From an uncultured Clostridia bacterium (GTDB taxonomy: Bacteria; Bacillota; Clostridia; TANB77; CAG-508): a DNA stretch of 64,000 nucleotides. Position 1 is the first letter of the stretch; each line of letters opens with the position of its first letter. A model generated the notes under the pieces. It searched no databases. It saw only the letters and a program-made list of their open reading frames with translations, and was not told the DNA's origin. A program made the translations under genes and the position numbers. Positions 6,970-16,034 of this stretch are shown piece after piece. Location: assembly GCA_947627185.1 (NCBI GenBank), contig CANQVF010000006.1, positions 26,533 through 90,532 of the forward strand, given 5' to 3'.

Positions 6970-8790
6970 ATGAATAACCAAAAGATTAGAAATGTAGCAA
7001 TAATTGCACACGTTGACCATGGAAAAACAACTTTAGTTGATGCAATGCTTAAACAAAGTGGTATATTTAGAAGCAATGAACAAGTTGAAGAAAGAGTTAT
7101 GGATTCTAATGACTTAGAAAAAGAAAGAGGAATTACAATTCTTTCTAAAAATACTGCTGTACATTATGGAGATATAAAAATAAACATTGTAGATACACCA
7201 GGACATGCAGATTTTGGTGGAGAAGTTGAACGTGTTTTAAAAATGGTAGATGGTGTTGTTTTATTAGTTGATGCTTTTGAAGGGGCTATGCCTCAAACTA
7301 GAGAAGTTTTAAAAAAATCATTAGCATTAAACTTAAAACCAATTGTTGTTATAAATAAAATAGATAGACCAGGTGCACAACCTTACAAAGTTGTTGATCA
7401 AGTTTTAGAATTATTTATAGAACTTGGAGCAAATGATGAACAATTAGAATTTCCAGTTGTATATGCATCTGCAAAACAAGGTATTGCAACATTAGATCTA
7501 GATAAACCTGGAACTGATTTAAAATGTTTATTTGAAACAATAATAAATTCTATAGATGCACCAAGTTGTGAAATGGAAGGACCAATGCAAATGTTAGTTT
7601 CTAATATAGATTATGATGACTATATTGGAAGAATTTCAATAGGTAGAGTTGAAAGAGGAGAAATTAATTTAAACATGCCTGTTGCAATTTGCAAAAATGA
7701 TAAAACATTAAATGCTAGAGTAACAAAATTGTATTTATATGATGGTTTAAAAAGAATAGAAGTTGAACATGCAGAAGCAGGAGATATTGTTGCATTATCT
7801 GGTGTTGCTGATATTAATATTGGTGATACAATATGTGATTATGAACATCCTGAAAAAATTCCGTTTGTAGATATAGATGAGCCAACAGTATCTATGACAT
7901 TTAGTGTTAATAATGGACCTTTTGCAGGAAGAGAAGGAAAATTTATTACTTCAAGACATATTAGAGACAGATTATTTAAAGAATTAGATAGAAATGTTAG
8001 TTTAAGAGTAAAAGAAACAGATTCACCAGATTCTTTTGAAGTTTCAGGAAGAGGAGAATTACATTTATCTGTGCTTATAGAAACTATGAGAAGAGAAGGA
8101 TTTGAACTTTTAGTTTCAAGACCAAAAGTTATTTTAAAAGAAATTAATGGTGTAAAATGCGAACCAATAGAAAGATTAGTTGTAAATGTTCCAGATGATT
8201 GTGTTGGAAATGTTATAGAAAAATTAGGAAAAAGAAAAGCTGAAATGATTAATATGGAACCAGCAGAAGATGGACATACTAAATTAGAATTTAAAATTCC
8301 AGCTAGAGGAATTATAGGTTATAGAACAGAATTCTTAACAGACACAAAAGGTGAAGGAACAATGAATCATATTTTTGATTGTTATGAAGAATTTAAAGGA
8401 GAAATTCAAGCAAGAACAAGAGGAACAATAGTTGCTTTTGAAAATGGAAAATCTATTACTTATGGTTTATATAATGCTCAAGATAAAGGAGATTTATTTA
8501 TAGGACCAGGTGTTGAAGTTTATGAAGGTATGATAGTTGGATTAAATTCTAGAGGAGAAGATTTGGCCATAAATGTATGTAAAGAAAAACACTTAACAAA
8601 CACAAGAGCTTCTGGTTCTGATGAAGCATTACGTTTGGTTCCACCAATTCAAATGTCTTTAGAAAAAGCTATTGAATTTATACAAGATGATGAACTTGTT
8701 GAAGTAACACCTAAAAGCATTAGATTAAGGAAAAAAATACTTAATAATAAAGATAGAGAAAGATCTGCAAGAGCTAATATGAATAAATAA
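6970..8790 (+). CDS. typA: Ribosome-associated GTPase TypA/BipA
   Basis: Translational GTPase acting in ribosome assembly and stress adaptation. 606 aa, the family's normal length. G1 AHVDHGKT (13-20), effector RGIT (53-56), G3 DTPGH (75-79), G4 NKID (129-132), followed by the EF-G-like beta-barrel and the TypA-specific C-terminal domain with [14 protein letters not shown] aaaggggt. Monocistronic by position: own consensus promoter, and a strong hairpin terminator shared with the minus-strand gene that follows. Confidence 0.97.
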   Translation: MNNQKIRNVAIIAHVDHGKTTLVDAMLKQSGIFRSNEQVEERVMDSNDLEKERGITILSKNTAVHYGDIKINIVDTPGHADFGGEVERVLKMVDGVVLLVDAFEGAMPQTREVLKKSLALNLKPIVVINKIDRPGAQPYKVVDQVLELFIELGANDEQLEFPVVYASAKQGIATLDLDKPGTDLKCLFETIINSIDAPSCEMEGPMQMLVSNIDYDDYIGRISIGRVERGEINLNMPVAICKNDKTLNARVTKLYLYDGLKRIEVEHAEAGDIVALSGVADINIGDTICDYEHPEKIPFVDIDEPTVSMTFSVNNGPFAGREGKFITSRHIRDRLFKELDRNVSLRVKETDSPDSFEVSGRGELHLSVLIETMRREGFELLVSRPKVILKEINGVKCEPIERLVVNVPDDCVGNVIEKLGKRKAEMINMEPAEDGHTKLEFKIPARGIIGYRTEFLTDTKGEGTMNHIFDCYEEFKGEIQARTRGTIVAFENGKSITYGLYNAQDKGDLFIGPGVEVYEGMIVGLNSRGEDLAINVCKEKHLTNTRASGSDEALRLVPPIQMSLEKAIEFIQDDELVEVTPKSIRLRKKILNNKDRERSARANMNK

Positions 8791-8791
8791 T

Positions 8792-8839
8792 AAAAACCCC
8801 GCTTTGTAACGCGCACGAACGATACTAAGCGGGTTTTTT
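8792..8839. terminator. Bidirectional terminator between typA and the minus-strand ORF
   Basis: Stem ccccgctt / aagcggg extended by gta/tac around a T-T mismatch, flanked by an A-run on the left and a T-run on the right, so it can terminate typA (+) and the convergent small gene (-). Its GC content matches the foreign cassette rather than the host. Confidence 0.85.
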
Positions 8840-8845
8840 CAAAGG

Positions 8846-9160
8846 TTAGTTTTTCTTTGAAGATTGTGGGGAATAGTATAATAATTCATGCTCCCCTACA
8901 AGATTAGGTGCCTTTCTGTACGCAATGAATGGCTTGTTTACATCAATGTGTGATATGGAAAGATACTCACCACTTTGAATCATGTCATACAGATAGACAT
9001 TCTTTTCAAAAAAGGAAAAATCTGTTTTCGGACTTTCTAAGCTTTTAATACTGAAAATCAAATTCATGTGCTCTGCCGAAGATGCTAGAAGCATCCGGTC
9101 AATCAAATCAACGCCAAAGTCCTCTAGAATGTCAAATGCTTTTTGTTTTTTGTAGTTCAT
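8846..9160 (-). CDS. Hypothetical protein of foreign composition
   Basis: 104 aa, the only convincing minus-strand gene. No family recognised. No signal peptide or membrane helix. Fairly charged, with a basic C-terminus SSKKN, so probably a small cytoplasmic protein. The DNA is visibly richer in G+C (about 40% in a stretch counted by eye) and uses codons rare in the neighbours (gcc, ctc, cgg, ccg). On the minus strand a strong SD (ggagg) precedes ATG by 7 nt and a promoter lies 45 bp further up, so it is a complete autonomous unit. Likely a horizontally acquired accessory gene. Function unknown. Confidence 0.7.
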   Translation of the reverse strand: MNYKKQKAFDILEDFGVDLIDRMLLASSAEHMNLIFSIKSLESPKTDFSFFEKNVYLYDMIQSGEYLSISHIDVNKPFIAYRKAPNLVGEHELLYYSPQSSKKN

Positions 9161-9204
9161 TTCCTTTCCTCCAATCCTTTTGATAAAAAAACCGTGCTAA
9201 ATTC

Positions 9205-9233
9205 ATTATACCATATATTAAGGCAAATAACAA
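9205..9233 (-). promoter_or_regulatory. Promoter of the minus-strand cassette
   Basis: Read on the minus strand: TTGTTA, 17-bp spacer, TATAAT, with TGG before the -10. It is correctly placed for the 104-aa ORF. Confidence 0.78.
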
Positions 9234-9342
9234 ATTAATAGTTGTTGAAAGCTTATTTAAGAAAAATATAATTAAATATTAAAATAAAATTAAAAATAAA
9301 GATTACTATAAATTTAAAAATATAAAATTAATGGAGAAAAAA

Positions 9343-9945
9343 ATGATTAATTTAGAAGAATTTAAAATAATGAAGAAAAAAGCTTTAGAAAATCATATTC
9401 CAATTATAATGGATGATACTTTAGAAAAAATAAAGGAAATTTTGAAGGAAAAAAATCCTCAAAGAATTTTAGAAATTGGAACAGCAGTTGGATATTCAGC
9501 AACATGTTTTGCAATGTATACATCAGAGAACTGTATAATAGATACAATAGAACTAGATGAACAAAGGGCAAAAGAAGCAATTCAAAATGTAAAAAAAATT
9601 GGTGTAGATAAAAAAATAAATATTATGATTGGCAATGCTGTAGATATACTTCCAACACTAAAAAATGAATATGATTTAGTATTTATTGATGCAGCAAAAA
9701 GCAAATATTCTATTTTTCTAGAAGAAGGACTAAGACTTATTAAAAATGGAGGAATTATTTTAGCTGATAATATTTTGTACAAAGGTTATGTTATGAGTGA
9801 TTATAATAAACACAAACAAAGAACAGCTGTAAGACATTTAAGAGAATATATAAAAGAAGTTACAGAAAATCCTAATTTAGAAACAGAAATTTTAGAAATA
9901 GGAGATGGATTAGCAGTAACAAAAGTAAAGAATAAAGTTCTTTGA
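9343..9945 (+). CDS. SAM-dependent O-methyltransferase (TrmR/YrrM-like)
   Basis: 200 aa. SAM-binding motif I LEIGTAVGYSA (43-53), an acidic IELDE motif, the VFIDAAKSKY motif and ADNILYKG, matching the small family-3 O-methyltransferases. Low-GC Gram-positives have TrmR (YrrM) of this type, which methylates 5-hydroxyuridine in the tRNA wobble position, so that is the most likely role. The ORF track starts at 9331, but the SD ggag lies inside that extension (9333-9336), 6 nt before the ATG at 9343, which is therefore chosen. It ends with TGA directly at the glmU promoter. Confidence 0.78.
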   Translation: MINLEEFKIMKKKALENHIPIIMDDTLEKIKEILKEKNPQRILEIGTAVGYSATCFAMYTSENCIIDTIELDEQRAKEAIQNVKKIGVDKKINIMIGNAVDILPTLKNEYDLVFIDAAKSKYSIFLEEGLRLIKNGGIILADNILYKGYVMSDYNKHKQRTAVRHLREYIKEVTENPNLETEILEIGDGLAVTKVKNKVL

Positions 9946-9974
9946 TTGACTAATTTTATAGATTGTAATAAAAT
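9946..9974 (+). promoter_or_regulatory. Sigma-A promoter of glmU
   Basis: TTGACT, 17-bp spacer, TAAAAT. The -35 begins immediately after the stop codon of the methyltransferase gene. Confidence 0.75.
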
Positions 9975-9988
9975 GTTTTAAACATTTT
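9970..9988. promoter_or_regulatory. 19-bp perfect palindrome over the -10/+1 of the glmU promoter
   Basis: aaaatgttt-t-aaacatttt: nine-base half-sites about a central T, overlapping the -10 and reaching past the predicted start. With a one-base centre it cannot form a hairpin, so it reads better as a dimeric repressor operator. No cognate regulator is identifiable here. Confidence 0.4.
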
Positions 9989-10044
9989 GTATAAATTTAA
10001 AATAAAATAAATATATAAACTTTTAAAGAATAAGAGGTGTTTTT

Positions 10045-11316
10045 ATGATTATTGATAATGAAGAAATATTTGTTACTACAATAATAATGGCTGCTGGAAA
10101 AGGAACAAGAATGAAATCTAATAAATCAAAATTAGTCCATAAAATTTATGATAAAGAACTTGTAAAAAGAGTTGCAGAAGTAGCTGAAAAAGTAGGTTCA
10201 GATGAAATAATTACAGTTGTTGGACACTTGAGAGAACAAGTAGAAGCTGTTCTTGGTAATTCTGTAAAATATGCTTATCAAGAGGAACTTCTAGGTACTG
10301 GTCATGCTGTTATGCAAGCAACTAAATTTTTAGAAGGAAAGAAAGGAAAAGCAATCATACTTTATGGTGATGTTCCGATTTTAAGACCAGAAACTTTAAA
10401 AAATTTATTGTCAAAAAGTATAAAAAACAAAGAATATGCTACTCTTTTAACAGCAATTTATGAAAATCCTACTGGATATGGAAGAATTATTCGTGATGAA
10501 GGTGGAAATATTAAGGCAATTGTTGAAGAAAAAGATGCAAATATGTTTGAAAAAGAAATAAAAGAAATAAATTCTGGAATTTATTGTTTTGATATAGAAG
10601 AACTATTATATGCTTTAAAAAAATTAACACCTAATAATGTTCAAGGTGAATATTACTTAACTGATGTTATAAAAATAATGAATGATAAAGGTTTAAAAAC
10701 AGGTGCTGTTATTGTAGAAGATAATACAGAAATATTGGGTGTAAATGATAGAACACAATTGGAGCTTTTAACAAGAGTTTTAAGAATGAGAATTAATGCT
10801 TATCATATGTCAAATGGTGTTACTATTGAAGATTCTAATTCAACTTATATTCATGATGATGTAAAAATAGGAGTAGATACTGTTATACATCCAAATACAA
10901 CAATAAAAGGTGGTGTTGTAATAGGAAATAATTGTGAAATAGGACCAAATGCATATATTAGAGAAAATTGTATGATTGGTAACAATGTAAAAGTTGGAAA
11001 CTTTGTAGAAATTAAGAAAACAAAAGTTGGAGACAGAACAAAACTACCACATTTTATTTATTTTGGTGATACAGAAATTGGAGAAGATTGTAATGTCGGA
11101 TGTGGTACAATAACTTGTAATTATGATGGAAAAGAAAAACATCAAACTAAAATAGGAAATAGAGTTTTTATTGGTTCAAATGTAAATTTAGTTGCACCAG
11201 TCATTTTAGGTGATGATGTTTTGATAGCTGCTGGTTCTACAATTACTGAAGATGTTCCATCAGGAAAAATGGGAATTGCAAGGGAAAGACAAATAAATAA
11301 AGATAGAAAAAAATAA
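10045..11316 (+). CDS. glmU: Bifunctional UDP-GlcNAc pyrophosphorylase / GlcN-1-P acetyltransferase
   Basis: Makes UDP-GlcNAc for peptidoglycan and surface polysaccharide. 423 aa, somewhat shorter than the usual ~455. N-terminal nucleotidyltransferase with MAAGKGTRM (15-23) and GDVPIL. From about residue 250 come the hexapeptide repeats of a left-handed beta-helix (GVVIGNNCEIGPNAYI) with the acetyltransferase motif THFIYFGD-like PHFIYFGDTEIGE and NYDGKEKH. SD gaggtg 5-6 nt before ATG. UDP-GlcNAc is the likely substrate of the PglF-type dehydratase downstream, linking this gene to the polysaccharide locus. Confidence 0.9.
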   Translation: MIIDNEEIFVTTIIMAAGKGTRMKSNKSKLVHKIYDKELVKRVAEVAEKVGSDEIITVVGHLREQVEAVLGNSVKYAYQEELLGTGHAVMQATKFLEGKKGKAIILYGDVPILRPETLKNLLSKSIKNKEYATLLTAIYENPTGYGRIIRDEGGNIKAIVEEKDANMFEKEIKEINSGIYCFDIEELLYALKKLTPNNVQGEYYLTDVIKIMNDKGLKTGAVIVEDNTEILGVNDRTQLELLTRVLRMRINAYHMSNGVTIEDSNSTYIHDDVKIGVDTVIHPNTTIKGGVVIGNNCEIGPNAYIRENCMIGNNVKVGNFVEIKKTKVGDRTKLPHFIYFGDTEIGEDCNVGCGTITCNYDGKEKHQTKIGNRVFIGSNVNLVAPVILGDDVLIAAGSTITEDVPSGKMGIARERQINKDRKK

Positions 11317-11320
11317 ATAT

Positions 11321-11382
11321 AAGGAGAAAAATAAGTAATAGCTATTTATATTATAGTTATTACTTATAATAATGTAAAAATG
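11321..11382 (+). promoter_or_regulatory. SD separated from start codon by a 14-bp hairpin (membrane-protein gene)
   Basis: SD aaggag (11321-11326) is 53 nt from the ATG at 11380. Between them ataagtaatagcta (11331-11344) pairs perfectly (one G-U) with tagttattacttat (11354-11367). With the stem folded the effective distance is about 16 nt. The only other ATG in between (11372) is followed at once by TAA. Confidence 0.55.
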
Positions 11383-12564
11383 AATAATAAAAAAACATAC
11401 GAAAAAATTATTGAAAATAGATTTACAATATCAGGAATATTAATTGTTGTCTTAGGAATTGTAGGATTTTTTATTAATAATATAAATATTAAAGATTGGT
11501 TTTTAACTACTGATAAATTATTTTGTTTTTGGTGGAATATTAAATTTTTTGCATTATTTTTATTAAGTTATGATTTATTTTTTATTATTTCTAACCAAAA
11601 TAAAAAATTATCACTAATAGGTACAATATTAATTGTTTTTTCTAGTGTTGTTCAATGGAATATGAATAATATAGATTCTTTAATAATAGCAGAATTATTA
11701 ACTGTGCTTGTTCAAAAATTTTTTGAAAAAGATAAAAAAATTTTAATTTCAATTTTGTTTATTATTTTTTCAATTATATATACATTTACATTTAGACCTT
11801 ATGCAATAGCTTTTGGATATTTATTTTTAGCTTTAATTGTATGGATAATATTAAAAAATGTTTATCTTATTAAAAATAATAAAAAAGAAATTTTATTAGG
11901 AATTTTTACTTTTTTGTTAAGTGCAGTTGCAATGATAATTTGCTATTGTTTTTTTAATAACAATAATATTGAATATTTAGAAATGAAGCAAAAAGGAATA
12001 TCAATTTTATATTCTTACTTATATAGCATATTATTACCTTTTTATAATTTAGAAGGAAAAGAATTAATTAGTAGTTTTATGTGTGTTTTTCCAATTCCAA
12101 TGATTATTTCACTATATTATTTATATAAAAAAGAAAATCATTCAGAATTTTTATTACCATTAACAATGGTAATTGTTTTAGAAACAGCATTTTGTATATC
12201 TGGATTTCCAGAAATAATTTCTAAAGTAACTTTATTTTCAGAAACAAATGCTTTAAGAACAATGGCATCTGTTTCACTTGGAAATTTGTTTTTAATATTT
12301 TATTTTTTAGGAAATATTGATGAAGAACTATTTAAAATAAAATATTCAATGAGAATTACCATATTAGTTACTTGCACATTGATATTTATTAATTTTCCAA
12401 TAGCTTTTGCAAGTAAAAAATATATGTATTTATTTGTATGTGAACTTACAACACTTACATTTTTATTTTTAAATTATTCTGATAAAAAATATCAAAAAGT
12501 TTTTCTGTTTTTTTTAGTATTATTTACATTAATATCAGGAATACCTGTTAATTTTATAGTCTAA
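11380..12564 (+). CDS. Polytopic membrane protein, short paralogue of the 740-aa protein at 47.5 kb
   Basis: 394 aa, about ten hydrophobic helices. The stretch FWWNIKFFALFLLSYD...SSVVQWN aligns by eye with FYWNIRLVAMLLSSYE...SSAVQWW of the 47516 protein, followed by FGYLFLALI versus FGYVFLALI. It lacks that protein's ~200-residue N-terminal part (with the EWATSTIY loop) and its ~170-residue extracellular C-terminal part. Probably a membrane protein of surface-polysaccharide synthesis (GT-C or modification type), or a degenerate duplicate. It follows glmU by 64 nt with the unusual SD-hairpin leader. Confidence 0.6.
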   Translation: MNNKKTYEKIIENRFTISGILIVVLGIVGFFINNINIKDWFLTTDKLFCFWWNIKFFALFLLSYDLFFIISNQNKKLSLIGTILIVFSSVVQWNMNNIDSLIIAELLTVLVQKFFEKDKKILISILFIIFSIIYTFTFRPYAIAFGYLFLALIVWIILKNVYLIKNNKKEILLGIFTFLLSAVAMIICYCFFNNNNIEYLEMKQKGISILYSYLYSILLPFYNLEGKELISSFMCVFPIPMIISLYYLYKKENHSEFLLPLTMVIVLETAFCISGFPEIISKVTLFSETNALRTMASVSLGNLFLIFYFLGNIDEELFKIKYSMRITILVTCTLIFINFPIAFASKKYMYLFVCELTTLTFLFLNYSDKKYQKVFLFFLVLFTLISGIPVNFIV

Positions 12565-12610
12565 AAAATGTGAAAATTTTGTGATGAATGTGGAAAATAT
12601 GTAAAAACCT

Positions 12611-12638
12611 TTGACAAGTGTTTTTGCTATGATATAAT
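12611..12638 (+). promoter_or_regulatory. Promoter of the dTDP-rhamnose operon
   Basis: TTGACA, 16-bp spacer ending TGA, TATAAT (extended -10). It lies 65 bp before the rfbD start. Confidence 0.88.
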
Positions 12639-12660
12639 GTGTGCATTGAAATAATAAAAA

Positions 12661-12705
12661 GAAAGGATGTTAGATATAAGTTCTAACAAAATAAAAGATA
12701 ATATG
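12661..12705 (+). promoter_or_regulatory. SD and start of rfbD separated by a hairpin
   Basis: SD gaaagga (12661-12667) is 35 nt from the ATG at 12703. gttaga (12669-12674) pairs with tctaac (12682-12687), loop TATAAGT. The track start at 12667 overlaps the SD itself and is unlikely. Family N-termini match [11 protein letters not shown] at 12703. Confidence 0.5.
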
Positions 12706-13563
12706 AAAAAAGTGTTTTTAATTGGAGCAGATGGAATGCTTGGAGGAGAATTAAAAGAAAGATTAGAAAAAAATTATGAAGTAGTAGGAACAACAATAGA
12801 AACTTTAGACATTTGTGATAAATCAGCAGTTCTTGCTAAAGCAAAAGAAATAAAGCCATATTTTATAATTAATTGTGCTGCATTTACAAATGTTGATGCT
12901 TGCGAAGTAAAAGAAGATTTAGCATTAGCTGTTAATGGAACAGCATTAGAAAATATTGCTGAAGCTGCAAAACAAGAAAATGCTACATTAATACATATTA
13001 GTACAGATTATGTTTTTGCAGGAAATAAACCAATAAATGAAATATACACAGAAGATATGGAGCCAAATCCAGTTAGTGCTTATGGTAGAACAAAATTAGT
13101 TGGTGAACAAAATGCTAAAAAAGCAGGAAAATATTATATTTTAAGAACAGCTTGGCTTTATGGATTAGGTGGAAAAAATTTTGTAAAAACAATGCTTAAA
13201 TTATCTGAAAATCATGATGAAATATCTGTTGTAGATGACCAACACGGAAGCCCAACTTCAACAACAACACTTTGTGAAATTATAGAAAAAATCATGGAAA
13301 AAGAACCAGAGTATGGTATATATCATTCAACAAATGAAGGCTTTACAACATGGTGTAAATTTACAAAGAAAATATTTGAATATGCTAACATTAAAACAAA
13401 TGTTAAAGCAATAACTTCAGAAGAATATAAAGAAATGTATCCTGCATCTAGTGATAGACCAAAGAATAGTCAGCTATCAAAAGATAAATTAAAAAGTGTT
13501 GGAATAATTCCAGCAAATTGGGAGGATGCTTTAAAAGAATATTTAAAGGAGGAATTAAAATAA
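12703..13563 (+). CDS. rfbD: dTDP-4-dehydrorhamnose reductase
   Basis: Last step of dTDP-L-rhamnose synthesis (NAD(P)H-dependent reduction). 286 aa, family-typical. Rossmann motif GADGMLG (8-14), STDYVFAG, catalytic Tyr127-X3-Lys131 in YGRTK, and the [11 protein letters not shown] substrate region. The start is set at the ATG giving the conserved [12 protein letters not shown]-terminus. The stop TAA overlaps the ATG of rfbA (TAATG), so the two are translationally coupled. First gene of the rhamnose operon. Confidence 0.93.
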   Translation: MKKVFLIGADGMLGGELKERLEKNYEVVGTTIETLDICDKSAVLAKAKEIKPYFIINCAAFTNVDACEVKEDLALAVNGTALENIAEAAKQENATLIHISTDYVFAGNKPINEIYTEDMEPNPVSAYGRTKLVGEQNAKKAGKYYILRTAWLYGLGGKNFVKTMLKLSENHDEISVVDDQHGSPTSTTTLCEIIEKIMEKEPEYGIYHSTNEGFTTWCKFTKKIFEYANIKTNVKAITSEEYKEMYPASSDRPKNSQLSKDKLKSVGIIPANWEDALKEYLKEELK

Positions 13564-14480
13564 TGAAAGGTATTATTTTAGCAGGAGGTAGTGCTACAAG
13601 ATTATATCCTATAACACTAGCTGTATCAAAGCAAATGTTACCAGTATATGATAAACCAATGATTTACTATCCTTTGTCAACTTTAATGATGGCAGGAATT
13701 AGAGAAGTATTAATCATTTCTACACCAGTTCATTTACCAGCATTTAAAAGTCTATTAGGTGATGGTTCTAGATTTGGAATGAAATTAGAATATAAAGTTC
13801 AAGAAAAACCTGTTGGACTAGCTGATGCTTTTATACTTGGAGAAGAATTTATAGGAAAAGATAATGTTGCTTTAATATTAGGTGACAATATGATATATGG
13901 TTCTAGAGTTGAAAGAGTTTTAAAAGCTGCTAGTCGTTTAAAAGAAGGTGGAATTATTTTTGGATATCAAGTTGCAGATCCAACATCTTATGGAGTTGTA
14001 GAAATTGATAAATCTGGTACAGCCTTATCCATAGAAGAAAAACCAGAAAATCCAAAATCAAATTTTGCAGTTCCAGGAATTTATTTTTATGATAATGAAG
14101 TTGTAAAAATTGCAAAATCTATAAAACCTTCAGATAGAGGAGAATTAGAAATAACAGATGTAAATAAAAAATATATGGAGCAAGGCAAATTGCATGTTAT
14201 ACCATTAGGTAATGGCTATGCTTGGTTTGATACAGGTTCTGCTGATAGATTATCAGATGCTTCAGATTATGTAAAAGCAATAGAATTAAGACAAGGAACA
14301 CAAATAGCATGTTTAGAAGAAATTGCATATAGAAATGAATGGATTTCTAAAGAAAGTTTATTAGTTGAAGCGGAAAAATACAAAAAAACAGAATATGGAA
14401 AATATTTAAAAAGAATAGCACAGCAAGATTATAGAGAATATAAAGAAATATATGAAAGTAATTTGTTTGATGCAAATTAA
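13563..14480 (+). CDS. rfbA: Glucose-1-phosphate thymidylyltransferase
   Basis: First step of dTDP-rhamnose synthesis: dTTP + Glc-1-P to dTDP-glucose. 305 aa from the coupled ATG at 13563. The ORF-track start at 13518 only adds an out-of-family leader read from the end of rfbD. Nucleotide-binding GGSATRLYP (8-16), [17 protein letters not shown], and [20 protein letters not shown] are all typical. SD ggaggaat lies in the rfbD end. A terminator follows. Confidence 0.95.
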   Translation: MKGIILAGGSATRLYPITLAVSKQMLPVYDKPMIYYPLSTLMMAGIREVLIISTPVHLPAFKSLLGDGSRFGMKLEYKVQEKPVGLADAFILGEEFIGKDNVALILGDNMIYGSRVERVLKAASRLKEGGIIFGYQVADPTSYGVVEIDKSGTALSIEEKPENPKSNFAVPGIYFYDNEVVKIAKSIKPSDRGELEITDVNKKYMEQGKLHVIPLGNGYAWFDTGSADRLSDASDYVKAIELRQGTQIACLEEIAYRNEWISKESLLVEAEKYKKTEYGKYLKRIAQQDYREYKEIYESNLFDAN

Positions 14481-14496
14481 AATTGAAAATACATAT

Positions 14497-14535
14497 AATA
14501 TTGAGCTGTAAATTTTTTACAGCTTAATATTTTTT
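14497..14535 (+). terminator. Terminator after rfbA
   Basis: 16-bp stem aatattgagctgtaaa / tttacagcttaatatt (one G-U, 3-nt loop) running into a T-run. It splits rfbDA from rfbC. Confidence 0.88.
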
Positions 14536-14549
14536 AATAACATATATAC

Positions 14550-14578
14550 TTGAAAAATAATATATTTTTTGATATAAA
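14550..14578 (+). promoter_or_regulatory. Promoter of rfbC
   Basis: TTGAAA, 17-bp spacer, TATAAA(AT), directly after the rfbA terminator and 36 bp before rfbC. Confidence 0.72.
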
Positions 14579-14614
14579 ATAGTAGATAAATTTTAAAAAG
14601 TAAAGGAGAAAAAA

Positions 14615-15199
14615 ATGGGCAAATTTACTAGAATTGATACTTCAATAGATGGAGTTTATGTAGTAGAACCAACAGTATTTGGAGATAACAGAGGTTATTT
14701 CATGGAAACATATAGTAAAACAGATTTTGAAGAAATTGGAATAACAAATGATTTTGTGCAAGATAATCAATCAAAATCAAAAAAAGGAGTTTTAAGAGGA
14801 TTGCATTTTCAAAAAGAAAATACACAAGCTAAACTTGTTAGATGCATAAAAGGCGAAGTATTTGATGTTGCAGTTGACTTAAGACCAGGAAGTAAAACTT
14901 ATGGAAAATGGGAAGGTGTAATCTTATCTGAAGAAAATAAAAAGATGTTTATGATTCCTAGAGGATTTGCTCATGGATTTTTAGTTCTTTCAGAAGAAGC
15001 AGAATTTAGTTATAAATGTGATGATGTATATAATCATTCAGCAGAAGGCGGATTGAAATGGAATGATCCAGAAATAGGTATTGTTTGGCCAGAAGTTCCA
15101 GGAATGAAACCAGATGAATATTTAACATCAGAAAAAGATGGTAAATGGCCAACACTTAATGAATTAAGAAATACAGATTTATTTTCTAATTTAAAATAA
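14615..15199 (+). CDS. rfbC: dTDP-4-dehydrorhamnose 3,5-epimerase
   Basis: Epimerises dTDP-4-keto-6-deoxyglucose at C3 and C5. 194 aa cupin. Contains the catalytic-His segment LRGLHFQ, the DVAVDLRPGS strand, IPRGFAHGF, and Y-K/D residues in SYKCDDVY followed by GLKWNDPEIGI. SD aaaggag 7 nt upstream. The gene starts the second rhamnose transcript together with the HD gene and rfbB. Confidence 0.94.
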   Translation: MGKFTRIDTSIDGVYVVEPTVFGDNRGYFMETYSKTDFEEIGITNDFVQDNQSKSKKGVLRGLHFQKENTQAKLVRCIKGEVFDVAVDLRPGSKTYGKWEGVILSEENKKMFMIPRGFAHGFLVLSEEAEFSYKCDDVYNHSAEGGLKWNDPEIGIVWPEVPGMKPDEYLTSEKDGKWPTLNELRNTDLFSNLK

Positions 15200-15236
15200 A
15201 TTTATGTATATGCGTTTTTGATGGATGGAAATTAAA

Positions 15237-16016
15237 ATGATAGATATAGTAAAAGCCAAAAAATATTTTAAAGAATATGTTTCAAAATATGATGTACTAG
15301 ATTCAAGAATTAAACTAAAAATTATTCATATAAATCATGTTTCAGAAAATTCAAAACAAATTGCTAAATTTTTAGATTTATCTAAAGAAGAACAAGATTT
15401 AGCAGAATTAATAGGATTACTTCATGATATAGGAAGATTTGAACAATTAAGAATATATGGTACTTTTTCAGATAAAGTTAGTATAAATCATGCTGAAAAA
15501 GGGGTAGAAATATTATTTAAAGATAATATAATTAGAAACTTTATTGAAGATACAACTTATGATGATATAATATATAAAGCTGTTAAAAATCATAATTTAC
15601 TTAAAATTGAAGAAAATCTTTTATCTAAAGAAGAATTATTACATAGCAAAATAATTAGAGATGCAGATAAATTAGATATTTTTAGAGTGTTTTTAGAGAG
15701 TAAATTAGAAGATTGTGTACACATAGAAACAGAAGATGTATCAAAAGAAATTTTAAGTGAAGAATATTTTGAAGATTTTTCAAAACAAAAATTATTATTG
15801 TATGCTAATATAAAAACTAATATGGATTTTATGGTTGCTTGTTTATCTTATATATATGATTTTAATTTTGTTGATACTTTAAAAATTGTTAAAGAAAAAG
15901 ATTATATAAATAAAATTATTAAAAAAATAGATGCTAAAGACCCATATACAAAAGAAAAATTAGATGAAATTGGTGTTATGGCTATGAACTTTATAAATAA
16001 AAGAATAAATAATTAA
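15237..16016 (+). CDS. HD-domain metal-dependent phosphohydrolase
   Basis: 259 aa. Metal-binding HD-superfamily layout: an upstream His (IHINHV), the pair GLLHDIGRFEQ, His in KNHNLL, and the distal Asp in IRDADKLDIFR. Likely a soluble nucleotide/phosphate-ester hydrolase; the substrate is not predictable. It sits inside the rhamnose operon between rfbC and rfbB, with 18 nt to rfbB. Such HD proteins are not part of the rhamnose pathway. The start at 15237 is preferred over 15225 because the upstream ATG would bury the weak SD (tggaa). Confidence 0.75.
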   Translation: MIDIVKAKKYFKEYVSKYDVLDSRIKLKIIHINHVSENSKQIAKFLDLSKEEQDLAELIGLLHDIGRFEQLRIYGTFSDKVSINHAEKGVEILFKDNIIRNFIEDTTYDDIIYKAVKNHNLLKIEENLLSKEELLHSKIIRDADKLDIFRVFLESKLEDCVHIETEDVSKEILSEEYFEDFSKQKLLLYANIKTNMDFMVACLSYIYDFNFVDTLKIVKEKDYINKIIKKIDAKDPYTKEKLDEIGVMAMNFINKRINN

Positions 16017-16034
16017 TTTTTTAGGAGGAAAAAA

